In this document: positions 35,747 through 44,457 of the stretch, one piece after another
Layout of the letters: each line of letters begins with the position of its first letter
How positions within the stretch are numbered: the stretch's first letter is position 1
DNA from: an uncultured Verrucomicrobiota bacterium
Lineage (GTDB): Bacteria; Verrucomicrobiota; Verrucomicrobiia; Opitutales; Seribacteraceae
Reading direction: 5' to 3'
DNA: 58,454 nt
NCBI GenBank assembly: GCA_902569115.1
Contig: CACFTI010000011.1
Location: 1 to 58,454, forward strand
Notes under the pieces: generated by a model
What the model was told of the DNA's origin: nothing
Seen by the model: the letters and a program-made list of their open reading frames with translations, nothing else
The model's database searches: none
Position numbers and translations under genes: made by a program

Positions 35747-36556
35747 ATGTCTAATTTTCTAGGAATTGCTAACAAAACCTTTTTGGTTACAGGATTCGCG
35801 AACCGAAAGAGTGTGGCATGGCATGTTGCTGAAAGCCTTGAAAAAGAAGGATCAAAGATCATTTACACCGTTCGAAGTCAAAAAAGACATACAGAACTTC
35901 TTGCACTTAAACCCAATGCTGAAGTGATCATATGTGATTTTGAAAAAGAACAGGACATCAATTCCTTACGTTCTTACTTAGAAAGTATGGAAAGCAACTC
36001 CATTCATGGCGTACTCCACTCGGTTGCCTATGCTAATTACTCAGAAGGCTTGAAACCTTTTCATGAGACTAATGTAAAAGACTACCTTCAAGCCACACAG
36101 ATTTCGTCCTTCTCATTAGTTGAATTAGCTAATGCTTGTAAACCTGCTTTACAAAAAGACGCCTCGGTCGTCACTATTGGAATATCGTCCATTGATGTTA
36201 CCGCTGAAAACTACGGATACATGGCACCAATCAAGGCATCCCTTGAGGCAAATGTTCGTTATTTAGCAAAATCATTTTCTTCTTTTAGTTCGGTCCGTTT
36301 TAATTCGGTCAATGCCGGACCGCTCAAAACATCTGCCTCTGCGGGTATTCCTGGATATTTAAAAAATTATCTATTTGCTGAAAAACTAACCTTCCGAAAA
36401 AAGGCACTTATGACGATTGAAGTTGCTAACACTGCAGTGTTCCTGCTTAGTAACGCGTCTTCTGGAATTAACGGTCAGGGAATCGTCGTGGACGCAGGCA
36501 TGGGATTCAACTATTTCGAGAAAGAAGTGGTGGATTCCACAATGGATATTAAGTAA
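35747..36556 (+). CDS. FabI-like enoyl-ACP reductase (SDR)
   Basis: The 269-residue SDR starts with NKTFLVTGFANRKSVAWHVAESL, the FabI-like cofactor loop. Later features are VLHSVAYANYSEG, an active-site Y-x6-K motif (Tyr and Lys in NYGYMAPIKASLEANVRYLA), and NAGPLKTSASAGI. These are all FabI-type. The reductase uses NAD(P)H to reduce the enoyl chain. A specific SDR of another reaction cannot be excluded. The stop and the OleA start overlap by one base (TAATG). Confidence 0.85.
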   Translation: MSNFLGIANKTFLVTGFANRKSVAWHVAESLEKEGSKIIYTVRSQKRHTELLALKPNAEVIICDFEKEQDINSLRSYLESMESNSIHGVLHSVAYANYSEGLKPFHETNVKDYLQATQISSFSLVELANACKPALQKDASVVTIGISSIDVTAENYGYMAPIKASLEANVRYLAKSFSSFSSVRFNSVNAGPLKTSASAGIPGYLKNYLFAEKLTFRKKALMTIEVANTAVFLLSNASSGINGQGIVVDAGMGFNYFEKEVVDSTMDIK

Positions 36557-37587
36557 TGAGTTTCAATAAAGTCATAATTGAAAAAATGGCTTACACGCTA
36601 CCTCCTCATATCGTTTCTTCTCAGGAACTCGAGGAAAACCTAGCACCTATTTATGAGCGGTTAAACCTGCAAGTGGGCCGCCTCGAATTAATGACAGGAA
36701 TCAAGGAAAGAAGATTCTGGGATAGCACTCAACAGGCTTCCCAATCCTCAGCCGAAGCCGGTATTAAATTACTTAATGAAGGAAATATCGATCCCAATAA
36801 AGTTGATCTGCTTATCCATTCTGCAGTTTGCCGTGACCGACTCGAACCTGCAACGGCCTCTTATGTCCATAACTTAATGAGCTTAGGACCAGATACGCAG
36901 ATTCTGGATGTTTCGAATGCATGCCTTGGTTTCCTCAATGCATTAATTTTAGCAGGAAGCATGATAGAGCAGGGGACGATTAATCGAGCTATCATTGTGG
37001 CTGGTGAAAACGGCAAGCCCCTTGTTGATGAGACTGTTCGATTGCTAAACGATAGTAATTTCGACCGAAAATCGATTAAACCATACTTTGCAAACCTTAC
37101 TATTGGTGGCGGTGCCGTTGCATGGTCGCTTTGCAGAGAAGCACCTAAACACTCCTCATGCCCAAGGTTATCGCAATTTGCCAGTTCCACCGATACGAGT
37201 CACAATCGACTTTGCGAGGGAGATCAATCGATTGGTGGTATGCTTATGCAAACCGATTCTGAAGAGCTTCTCCATGCTGGCATTAAAGTTGCCACTCTAG
37301 CTTGGGAGAAATTCTTACAAGTCAGCAAATGGGACCCACAATCACCTGAATTAGTGGTCACTCATCAAGTTGGAAAAGCCCACCAACTTGAAATTGAGAA
37401 AGCCTTAGGCTACGACACCGCAAAAAGTTTCACATCCTATGAATCACTGGGGAATTGTGGTTCTGTCTCCCTCCCCATTACTTACACATTGGCATGTGAG
37501 CAGAACCAGGACTACTTGAGAAAGAAATCAGCATTACTCGGAATAGGAAGCGGTCTTTCCAGCCTTATGCTTGCCCTAAACAATTAA
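36556..37587 (+). CDS. oleA: OleA-like acyl-CoA condensing enzyme (thiolase superfamily)
   Basis: The 343-residue thiolase-fold protein matches OleA, which joins two fatty acyl-CoAs by a non-decarboxylative Claisen condensation in long-chain olefin synthesis. The catalytic Cys is residue 123 (SNACLGF), His 270 (VTHQVG) and Asn 300 (LGNCGS). The OleA-type Glu at residue 97 (RDRLEPATAS) lies 26 residues before the Cys, as Glu117 and Cys143 do in the Xanthomonas enzyme. FabH proteins lack this spacing and surrounding sequence. It overlaps the FabI-like gene by one base and its stop overlaps the oleB start. No OleC or OleD is present in the window. Confidence 0.88.
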   Translation: MSFNKVIIEKMAYTLPPHIVSSQELEENLAPIYERLNLQVGRLELMTGIKERRFWDSTQQASQSSAEAGIKLLNEGNIDPNKVDLLIHSAVCRDRLEPATASYVHNLMSLGPDTQILDVSNACLGFLNALILAGSMIEQGTINRAIIVAGENGKPLVDETVRLLNDSNFDRKSIKPYFANLTIGGGAVAWSLCREAPKHSSCPRLSQFASSTDTSHNRLCEGDQSIGGMLMQTDSEELLHAGIKVATLAWEKFLQVSKWDPQSPELVVTHQVGKAHQLEIEKALGYDTAKSFTSYESLGNCGSVSLPITYTLACEQNQDYLRKKSALLGIGSGLSSLMLALNN

Positions 37588-38465
37588 TGTCTCTACCAGA
37601 TTTAATTCGAAAAGAGTATCCATTTAAGGGCCACCATTTCACTCTTAAAAATGGCTTTAAAATTCATTACCTGGATGAAGGAAGTCCCGAAAACCTACCT
37701 ATTCTTTTTTTGCACGGGAACCCTACCTGGTCGTTCTTTTATCGAAACCTTGTCTCTTCTTTCAAAAACCAGTTCAGATGCATAGCCCCTGACCACTTAG
37801 GATGCGGTCTTTCGGAAAAGCCATCCTCCAAGGAATTTGCTTACAACCTGGAAGGCCATAGCAGTAATTTACTCGAACTGCTTGATACATTAGAAATTAA
37901 AAAATTTAATTTAATCGTACATGACTGGGGTGGGGCGATAGGGCTTTCAGCCTTAAGAGGTAATTTTTCAAGAATCAATAAACTTGTGCTTTTGAATACA
38001 GCATCTTTCTTATCAAATGATGTTCCGAAACGAATCCAACTATGCCGTATTCCTCTAATTGGAGAATTCTTCGTCCGTATGCTCAATGGCTTCGCTGGTC
38101 CTGCCTCTTGGATGGCAACCACAAAAGGACTAGCTACTTCGGTTAAAAAAGGATTTCTATACCCATACAATGACTGGGCCAACAGAGTAGCCATCTGGAA
38201 TTTTGTAAAAGACATACCTCTCGAAAATAATCATCCCACCAAACAATTTCTTCAGGAAACTGAAACTGCTCTAACAAACCTTTCTGATACTCCGATATTG
38301 GCATGCTGGGGCATGCAGGATTTTTGCTTTCATTCGGGTTTTTTGGAGCAATGGCAGAAAAAGTTGCCCCATTTAGAAACTCTTACTTGCGAGAATGCTG
38401 GACACTACTTACTGGAGGATTCTTTTGATCTGTTTCAAGAAGGAATCAAATCCTTCCTTAGCTAA
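37587..38465 (+). CDS. oleB: OleB-like alpha/beta-hydrolase (beta-lactone decarboxylase)
   Basis: The 292-residue alpha/beta-hydrolase is like OleB and haloalkane dehalogenases. The start has YPFKGHHFTLKNGFKIHYLDEG and LFLHGNPTWSFFYRNLVSSF. The nucleophile is Asp113 in VHDWGGAIG, the late His is residue 273 (AGHYLLED), and a third acidic candidate occurs in WGMQDF. OleB decarboxylates beta-lactones to cis-olefins. It is coupled to oleA by a one-base overlap. The usual OleC partner that makes the beta-lactone is missing locally. Confidence 0.87.
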   Translation: MSLPDLIRKEYPFKGHHFTLKNGFKIHYLDEGSPENLPILFLHGNPTWSFFYRNLVSSFKNQFRCIAPDHLGCGLSEKPSSKEFAYNLEGHSSNLLELLDTLEIKKFNLIVHDWGGAIGLSALRGNFSRINKLVLLNTASFLSNDVPKRIQLCRIPLIGEFFVRMLNGFAGPASWMATTKGLATSVKKGFLYPYNDWANRVAIWNFVKDIPLENNHPTKQFLQETETALTNLSDTPILACWGMQDFCFHSGFLEQWQKKLPHLETLTCENAGHYLLEDSFDLFQEGIKSFLS

Positions 38466-38518
38466 TTGACTTCTCATGTGCACTTGCAATTTTTTTCATT
38501 CAGTGCTGCTTTAACAAG

Positions 38519-38743
38519 GTGGAACCCAAAAAAAGCAATCTTCGCAGTCGTGCAGAGCGAGGAGGTAATGTTGTACCCATTGATCCCTATGATAGCACCT
38601 CGCGGGCATATAAAAAGGAAACTCCAAAACGGGCGGAAACTGGTTTTAGCCTTTATCTTACCTTAGCTGTTTGGGTGTTCATGCTTATATTCTTGTTTTT
38701 TATTTATGAAATGGCAGTGGAGACATGGGAGAGGCTGAAGTAA
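38519..38743 (+). CDS. Small single-helix membrane protein
   Basis: The 74-residue protein has a charged N-terminal part (KKSNLRSRAERGGNVVPIDP) and a membrane helix at residues 44-67 (SLYLTLAVWVFMLIFLFFIYEM). It begins with a GTG at 38519, after an AAGG-type ribosome-binding region, and its stop overlaps the start of xerC/D by 19 bases. I know of no family. It could be a membrane partner of the OleA/OleB enzymes, but this is guesswork. Confidence 0.5.
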   Translation: MEPKKSNLRSRAERGGNVVPIDPYDSTSRAYKKETPKRAETGFSLYLTLAVWVFMLIFLFFIYEMAVETWERLK

Positions 38744-39681
38744 AAGACACTTCAACAAAAAACAAAGTTGCGAGCTTTCTCCTGCCGAAAGTCGCTGATC
38801 AATATTTAGAATATATTGCCAAAGAAAGAAGACTTTCAACCTACACCTACCGGAATTACCAACACTCTATTATTTCATTCTTCAAGTGGTTATCGAACTC
38901 TAACCAACAAATGGAGATTCAAAATGTGGGCAGGATGGAAGCTCGTTCTTATTTAGTAGAAGCCCAGAACTCACTTGCTAAAAGTACCCTACGCAATCAT
39001 TTCTCTGCCCTTAAAGGGCTTTTCAGGTACGCACAACAAAGAGGTGTTTGTAACTCGAATCCCTTTGCTAACCTAACATTACCAAAGTTAGAGAAAAACC
39101 TTCCCAAATTCCTTTCTGAAAAACAGGCTAAATCTTTGTTACAAGGCACAAATTCATCAAAAACTGAAAATCCGAAAACCGAATTCATTAAATTTCGGGA
39201 TCTTTTAATACTTAAGATTTTATATGCAGGTGGCTTACGGGTAAGCGAACTGGTTTCACTAAATTATTCTGATATCGACTTTACAAAAGCCACCTTACTG
39301 GTTTCCGGCAAAGGGGGCAAAGAAAGAATTTCTCCTATAGGTAGCAATGTATTGCAGGACATTGTTTTCTTTCGCAATACTTACAGTAAAACTACTTCTA
39401 CTGACTCACCGGTTATAATTAATCAATCGGGCAAGAGGCTTAGTGTAAGATCTGTACAGTTAATTCTTAAAAAAAAGTTAAGAGAAGCCAACTTGCCTGA
39501 TGATATTTCACCCCATAAGTTAAGGCATTCCTACGCTACCCATTTGTTAGACAGGGGAGCAGACTTACGGGCAGTACAGGATCTACTGGGACACGCCAGT
39601 TTATCCACTACCCAAATCTATACTCATCTTTCAGTCGCTAAACTTAAAGAGACTCACAAAACTGCTCATCCGAGATCATAA
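38725..39681 (+). CDS. Tyrosine recombinase XerC/XerD
   Basis: The 318-residue protein has the N-terminal SAM-like core (YLEYIAKERRLSTYTYRNYQHSI) and the C-terminal catalytic domain. Active residues are the Arg of LYAGGLRVSELVSL, the Lys of SGKGGKERISP, HKLRHSYATHLLDRGADLR, LLGHASLSTTQIYTH and the nucleophile Tyr in the last of these. The HPRS tail is typical of Xer proteins, which resolve chromosome dimers at dif. C or D cannot be decided. No recombination site is evident near it. Confidence 0.9.
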   Translation: MGEAEVKDTSTKNKVASFLLPKVADQYLEYIAKERRLSTYTYRNYQHSIISFFKWLSNSNQQMEIQNVGRMEARSYLVEAQNSLAKSTLRNHFSALKGLFRYAQQRGVCNSNPFANLTLPKLEKNLPKFLSEKQAKSLLQGTNSSKTENPKTEFIKFRDLLILKILYAGGLRVSELVSLNYSDIDFTKATLLVSGKGGKERISPIGSNVLQDIVFFRNTYSKTTSTDSPVIINQSGKRLSVRSVQLILKKKLREANLPDDISPHKLRHSYATHLLDRGADLRAVQDLLGHASLSTTQIYTHLSVAKLKETHKTAHPRS

Positions 39682-39774
39682 TTGCGTCCATTGCTTTTGC
39701 CAAAAAAGTTTTTCTTAATATAAAATCTTTTTGCTTGCGGATTCAGTTCCTGATTCTTCTATTTTTATACATTT

Positions 39775-40380
39775 ATGAAATCTATACTTTTATCATTTTC
39801 GATGCTATTCGGTCTCTCCTCATCTCATGCGGATACGATTCATTTTGATTTCAAGGATCCAAAGAATGTAAATAACATTATCTTCCAAATGGATGCCCCT
39901 CTTGAATCGATCAATGGATCAGGAGATGGAATCAGTGGAAGTGTTAGGTTTGATCCAGAAAAACCTGAACTTACGAAAGGAGAAATTACTCTGAGTGCAA
40001 AAAGCCTTCATGTTGGTAATCCTGTCCTAAAAGAACACATGCACGGTAAAGATTGGTTGAATGTGGAAAAATTCCCTTCTATCCGATTTTCGCTCAACCA
40101 ATTAAATGATATAAAAAAAGAGGGCATCCATTTCCTTGCCAACGCACATGGTAAAATGACCATCAGAAACATTACTTTGGATATGAAGGTGCCCGTGAAG
40201 TTAACTTACCTGAAGGGTATGCTGGAGAAGCGTAACCGAGTAAAGGGAGATCTCCTCGTTATCCGTTCTAAGTTTTCTGTAAAAAGAGATGACTTTAATA
40301 TCCAGGCTGGCCAAAAGTTAGAGAAAGTAGCCAACGAAATTGAATTATCTTTAAATGTTGCAGGCGCCGCTCCTTTTTAA
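39775..40380 (+). CDS. YceI-family secreted protein
   Basis: The 201-residue protein begins with a signal peptide of about 20 residues (ILLSFSMLFGLSSSHA). It has the YceI lipocalin-like fold: SGDGISGSVRFDPEKPELTKGEITLSAKSL, then HMHGKDWLNVEKFPSIRFSL, and IRNITLDMKVPVKLTYL. YceI proteins bind isoprenoids such as polyprenyl chains. It has its own intergenic space (93 bases) and is followed by a strong terminator. Confidence 0.92.
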   Translation: MKSILLSFSMLFGLSSSHADTIHFDFKDPKNVNNIIFQMDAPLESINGSGDGISGSVRFDPEKPELTKGEITLSAKSLHVGNPVLKEHMHGKDWLNVEKFPSIRFSLNQLNDIKKEGIHFLANAHGKMTIRNITLDMKVPVKLTYLKGMLEKRNRVKGDLLVIRSKFSVKRDDFNIQAGQKLEKVANEIELSLNVAGAAPF

Positions 40381-40401
40381 TAAGTTAATATCTTACCCCA
40401 A

Positions 40402-40421
40402 GGGAGAACCCCCATTCTCCC
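40402..40421 (+). repeat. Short inverted repeat after the YceI gene
   Basis: GGGAGAA and TTCTCCC flank CCCCCA, giving a 7-bp hairpin 21 bases after the YceI stop and just upstream of the strong terminator. It may stabilise the 3' end of the transcript. Confidence 0.5.
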
Positions 40422-40430
40422 ACCCCATGA

Positions 40431-40460
40431 AGCGGGAACGTTAGCGCGTTCTCGCTTTTT
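40431..40460 (+). terminator. Strong Rho-independent terminator
   Basis: AGCGGGAACG and CGTTCTCGCT form a 10-bp stem (one G-T pair) around TTAGCG, with TTTTT directly after. It separates the YceI gene from cysC. It is the clearest intrinsic terminator in the window. Confidence 0.85.
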
Positions 40461-40490
40461 GGTTTAAGAGCCAATTTCCTTTCCTCATTC

Positions 40491-41087
40491 ATGTCATCAA
40501 ATAACATCCATCCCATTGAAGATCGCTTACTAGCCAGGCATCTAAGAGAGTCCTCAAACAAGCATAAGGGCGGGGTTTTTTGGTTATGCGGATTATCAGG
40601 TTCAGGTAAAAGCACTCTAGCTTTGCTCTTGGAGAAATATCTTTTTGAAAAAAAAATACAAAATCTAGTCATCGATGGAGATGATGTCAGAACCGGGTTG
40701 TGCCAAGACTTAGGATTCAGTATCGATGATCGTAAGGAAAATGTCCGCCGAGTAAGCGAAATGGCAAAATTGATGGCTAGAAACGGATTTGTAGTCATTG
40801 TTTCCCTGATATCCCCAACTAGAGAAATCCGGGAATATGCAAAAAAAATTATTGGGGAAGATGACTTCTTTGAAATTTTCGTGAAATCTTCTTTTGAGAA
40901 ATGTAAACAAAGAGATGTGAAAGGACTTTACGCAAAACTAGACAAAGGAAAAATTAGTTCTTTTACTGGAAAAGACTCTGCCTTTGAAGATCCTACTACA
41001 CCTTGGCTCTTACTGGATACAGAAAACACCCCCCTTGAATCTTCTATGACAAAGCTTTCAAGTGCGATAATTAATGAAGTCGTGTAA
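40491..41087 (+). CDS. cysC: Adenylylsulfate kinase
   Basis: CysC (198 residues) phosphorylates adenosine 5'-phosphosulfate to PAPS. It has the P-loop GLSGSGKSTLA, IDGDDVRTGLCQDLGFSIDDRKENVRRV and SLISPTREIRE, all diagnostic. cysD follows 11 bases later, so it opens a sulfate-activation operon. No PAPS or APS reductase gene is seen nearby, so the PAPS may also serve sulfation. Confidence 0.95.
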   Translation: MSSNNIHPIEDRLLARHLRESSNKHKGGVFWLCGLSGSGKSTLALLLEKYLFEKKIQNLVIDGDDVRTGLCQDLGFSIDDRKENVRRVSEMAKLMARNGFVVIVSLISPTREIREYAKKIIGEDDFFEIFVKSSFEKCKQRDVKGLYAKLDKGKISSFTGKDSAFEDPTTPWLLLDTENTPLESSMTKLSSAIINEVV

Positions 41088-41098
41088 ACTTTTTAATC

Positions 41099-42004
41099 AT
41101 GCGGAACTACAACTTAAACCACTTAGAGCAACTTGAAGCAGAAGCTATTTTCGTGCTTCGAGAGACGGCTGCTCAGTTTGAACACCCTGGACTACTTTTT
41201 TCTGGCGGGAAAGACTCCATAATAATGGCTTATTTGGCAGCCAAAGCATTCGCTCCAGCCAAGATCCCGTTTCCATTCGTTCATGTTGATACCGGGCACA
41301 ATTTCCACGAAACCATTGCATTCAGGGACAAATTTGTAGAAGAGTATGGAGTTAACTTGGTGGTCGGCTTAGTTCAAGACTCCATTGATCGGGGTACGGC
41401 AACCGAAGAAACGGGCCCCAATGCTAGCAGAAACGCCCTCCAATCTGTGACCTTACTCGAAACCATCGATCGCGAAAATTTTGACGCCTGCCTAGGAGGA
41501 GGCCGTAGGGATGAGGAGAAGGCACGGGCCAAAGAGCGGTTTTTTTCCCATCGTGATTCGTTCGGGCAATGGGATCCCAAGAATCAAAGACCCGAGCTAT
41601 GGAATCTTTTTAATGGCGGTAAGGGACAGGGTGAAAACTTCCGGATTTTCCCCCTAAGTAATTGGACTGAAATGGATGTTTGGCAATATGCCAAAATCGA
41701 AGAAATCGAACTACCAAGCCTTTATTTTGCACATGAAAGAGATGTCCTTGAGAGGAACGGTTCACTCCTAGCCATCACTGACTTTGTCTCTGCAAACGAA
41801 AATGAAGAGGTAAGGAAGGAGACTGTCCGGTTTCGCACGATCGGAGACGCCACCTGTACTGGTGCGGTGATTTCAAATGCAAGCAACCTGGATGAGGTAA
41901 TTGCAGAAGTTTCTGCATCCAGGATCACGGAGCGGGGTTCTAGGGCGGACGACAAAAGATCTGAAGCAGCCATGGAAGATCGTAAAAAACAAGGTTATTT
42001 CTAA
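41099..42004 (+). CDS. cysD: Sulfate adenylyltransferase subunit 2
   Basis: CysD (301 residues) is the ATP pyrophosphatase-type subunit that makes APS from ATP and sulfate. It has the PP-loop LLFSGGKDSIIMAYLA, FVHVDTGHNFHE, GGRRDEEKARAKERFFSHRDSFGQWDPKNQRPELWN and IFPLSNWTEMDVWQY. cysN follows after 5 bases. Confidence 0.97.
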   Translation: MRNYNLNHLEQLEAEAIFVLRETAAQFEHPGLLFSGGKDSIIMAYLAAKAFAPAKIPFPFVHVDTGHNFHETIAFRDKFVEEYGVNLVVGLVQDSIDRGTATEETGPNASRNALQSVTLLETIDRENFDACLGGGRRDEEKARAKERFFSHRDSFGQWDPKNQRPELWNLFNGGKGQGENFRIFPLSNWTEMDVWQYAKIEEIELPSLYFAHERDVLERNGSLLAITDFVSANENEEVRKETVRFRTIGDATCTGAVISNASNLDEVIAEVSASRITERGSRADDKRSEAAMEDRKKQGYF

Positions 42005-42009
42005 ATTCA

Positions 42010-43284
42010 ATGAGTACTGAAAAAGATTACATTAATATGGACATGCTGCGTTTCACCACCGCAGGAAGTGTAGACGATGGCAAAAGCACGCTCATAGGAA
42101 GATTATTCCATGATACAAAATCCATTTTCGAGGACCAATTAGAAGCAATAGAGCAAAGCAGTAAAAAGAGGGGAGACGAAAATATTAACCTGGCTCTATT
42201 AACTGATGGCCTTCGGGCAGAAAGGGAGCAGGGAATAACAATTGATGTTGCATATCGTTATTTTGCCACCCCCAAGCGTAAATTTATCATAGCAGACACT
42301 CCTGGTCATATTCAGTACACACGCAACATGGTAACCGGGGCTTCCACTGCTAACCTCGCACTCATTCTTGTCGACGCCCGTAATGGAGTGGTTGAACAGA
42401 CGAGAAGGCATAGCTTTATTGCTGATTTACTCGGAATTAAACATATTGCCGTGTGTATCAATAAAATGGACTTGGTTAATTATGAGGAAGACGCATACGA
42501 AAAAGTACTTCGTCAATTTAGTGAATTTGCAAGTCGTCTAGAAAATGTATCAGAACTTACATTCATTCCCCTGAGTGCACTGAAGGGTGATAATGTGGTG
42601 GAAAGGTCAGATAACATGCCATGGTATAAAGGTGCCCCCTTACTTTATCACTTGGAAAATGTTTATGTGGGCTCAGATGCAAATCATGTGGATGCACGCT
42701 TTCCTGTCCAGTGGGTGATACGGCCTCATTCAGATAGACATCATGATTTTCGAGGATTTGCTGGTAGAGTCGCTGGTGGAGTATTCAAATTAGGTGATGA
42801 AATTACCGCACTTCCTTCAGGTTTCACTACGAAAATTTCAAAAATTATGCTTGGAGAAAAAGAAATTGAAGAAGCTTTTTTTCCACAATCGGTAACTATA
42901 CAACTTGAAGATGAAATTGATATCAGTCGAGGCGACATGCTTGTTAAGCCAAACAACCAGCCTAATTCATCTCAGGACCTGGATGCTAGAATTTGCTGGT
43001 TCTCCGGCTCAAAAAAGCTAACCCAGGGAGGGAAATATCTCATCAAGCATACTACTAAGACCGCACAGGCTATGATTTCGGAAATCACCTACAAAGTCGA
43101 TGTAAATAGCCTGCGTAAAAATGAAGAAGACAAAGAATTTAACATGAATGATATTGGTAGAATCAAATTCCGAACTTCCGAGCCAGTCTTTTACGATACC
43201 TACCGGCGTAACCGCAACACAGGCAGTTTTATCTTAATCGACCCGTTCACTCATCAAACTTTAGCTGCTGGAATGCTCCGGTAA
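42010..43284 (+). CDS. cysN: Sulfate adenylyltransferase subunit 1 (GTPase)
   Basis: CysN (424 residues) is an EF-Tu-like GTPase that stimulates CysD. The G1 loop GSVDDGKSTLIGRLF, G2 EREQGITIDVAYRYF, G3 DTPGHIQYTRNMVTGAS and G4 NKMD are intact. No C-terminal APS kinase is fused; cysC is separate. The stop overlaps the next gene start by one base (TAATG). Confidence 0.97.
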   Translation: MSTEKDYINMDMLRFTTAGSVDDGKSTLIGRLFHDTKSIFEDQLEAIEQSSKKRGDENINLALLTDGLRAEREQGITIDVAYRYFATPKRKFIIADTPGHIQYTRNMVTGASTANLALILVDARNGVVEQTRRHSFIADLLGIKHIAVCINKMDLVNYEEDAYEKVLRQFSEFASRLENVSELTFIPLSALKGDNVVERSDNMPWYKGAPLLYHLENVYVGSDANHVDARFPVQWVIRPHSDRHHDFRGFAGRVAGGVFKLGDEITALPSGFTTKISKIMLGEKEIEEAFFPQSVTIQLEDEIDISRGDMLVKPNNQPNSSQDLDARICWFSGSKKLTQGGKYLIKHTTKTAQAMISEITYKVDVNSLRKNEEDKEFNMNDIGRIKFRTSEPVFYDTYRRNRNTGSFILIDPFTHQTLAAGMLR

Positions 43285-44405
43285 TGAAATTAGAAGAAAA
43301 CCTAAAGCAGAAACTTCTTGAACTTGGAAGAAGACTGCTTGATCAACATGCTGCCAGAACTCTAATTGCACCATTGGGTAACTCTTTTGGGTTTTGGTTT
43401 GGAGGTGGAAATATCTGCCTTGAAGATAATGGAAACATTCTGATTACTGGGAGATTTCGTAATGAAGGAGATGCCAGGACGGGAACGGGGGCAGGAGCGA
43501 GAGGCCTTGAATGTGCTGTGTTTTCAGCAGAGTCTCCATCCGATGATTTTCAAAAAGTATTATCCTTTTCAAAAGAGGACCTCTCTCACACTGAGGAAGT
43601 GGTTTCGATTGAAGGGGTATCCCTGATTCCTGATAGCAATAGTGATACGGGGTTTGAATTTATAATTTCCACAGAGAAAAAATCAGCGTACCCGAAAAAC
43701 CTGATTAATTTTCAAAAACCAGGGACTGGAGTATGGTCTATTGATCTCTTGCATTCTAATAATGGTTTAGATTCCTTTAAGCTAGATGAAATGACCACCA
43801 TCGCCCGATCAGAAAAAGGATCTACGCTTCATTACAAAGACCCCGTTGCCTTTACTTCAAATGATGGAAACACCCACATCATCTTCTGCCACCACCCATT
43901 TTCCTGGTCTAGTTCAAATAGTGGGTTGCTCACAAGAAAGAAAAACCAAGCCTCTTTTGATCTCATTTCCGAAAATATCCTCGAGCGCGGAAACAGTTGG
44001 GATGTAGCTTGTTCACGAGTCACCGAAAAATTATCTGTTCCGAAAATAGGTCCATTTGCTGACCTGCCGGATTTATCTATCTATTTCTATGATGGAGCAG
44101 AGTGCCTTCGCCCGCTTGATCAAAACGCCAAAGCAGCCAAAAGGCCGCGAGGCTATTCATGTGAAGAACTCGGAGGGCTTGCATGGGGTTGGGATACTGA
44201 ATTCCCCAAGCTAAATAAACTCAACATCGATTTCCCTCTATTTATTTCACCACACGGAACCGGTTGCAGTCGCTACGCTTCAGCAGTTTCACTTGCAGAC
44301 GGCTCAATCTTTGTGGCATGGCAACAATCTCAGAAAGACGAATCCCAGCCTTTGGTCGGAAATCATCTATCTTCTGAGGAAGTGGAAAGAATATTGAATG
44401 CCTGA
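43284..44405 (+). CDS. Conserved protein of unknown function, possible beta-propeller/glycosidase-like
   Basis: The 373-residue protein is translationally coupled to cysN. It has no signal peptide. Segments GNSFGFWFGGGNICLEDNGNILITGRFRNEGDARTG, HYKDPVAFTSNDGNTHIIFCHH and FISPHGTGCSRYASAVSLADGSIFVAWQQSQ alternate with strands, like five-bladed propeller enzymes of the GH32/GH43/GH130 or sialidase kind. No catalytic signature is recognisable. Its place behind cysCDN suggests a link with sulfated sugars or their sulfation, but this is speculation. Confidence 0.5.
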   Translation: MKLEENLKQKLLELGRRLLDQHAARTLIAPLGNSFGFWFGGGNICLEDNGNILITGRFRNEGDARTGTGAGARGLECAVFSAESPSDDFQKVLSFSKEDLSHTEEVVSIEGVSLIPDSNSDTGFEFIISTEKKSAYPKNLINFQKPGTGVWSIDLLHSNNGLDSFKLDEMTTIARSEKGSTLHYKDPVAFTSNDGNTHIIFCHHPFSWSSSNSGLLTRKKNQASFDLISENILERGNSWDVACSRVTEKLSVPKIGPFADLPDLSIYFYDGAECLRPLDQNAKAAKRPRGYSCEELGGLAWGWDTEFPKLNKLNIDFPLFISPHGTGCSRYASAVSLADGSIFVAWQQSQKDESQPLVGNHLSSEEVERILNA

Positions 44406-44457
44406 AGTTTCGTCCTGAATAGTTTATTTGACCACTCCTCCTTTATCACAAAAACTT

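Noticed and set aside
38466-38666. 66-residue ORF overlapping the small membrane protein in another frame
   Set aside because: It has no membrane helix or family pattern, whereas the overlapping GTG-initiated frame has a clear helix and is coupled to xerC/D.
38725-39681. Idea that the Xer-type recombinase marks an integrated mobile element
   Set aside because: The protein looks like housekeeping XerC/D, and no attachment repeats, transposases or phage genes flank it.
40385-40798. 137-residue reverse ORF covering the terminator and start of cysC
   Set aside because: It overlaps the strong terminator and the P-loop of cysC, and shows no protein pattern.
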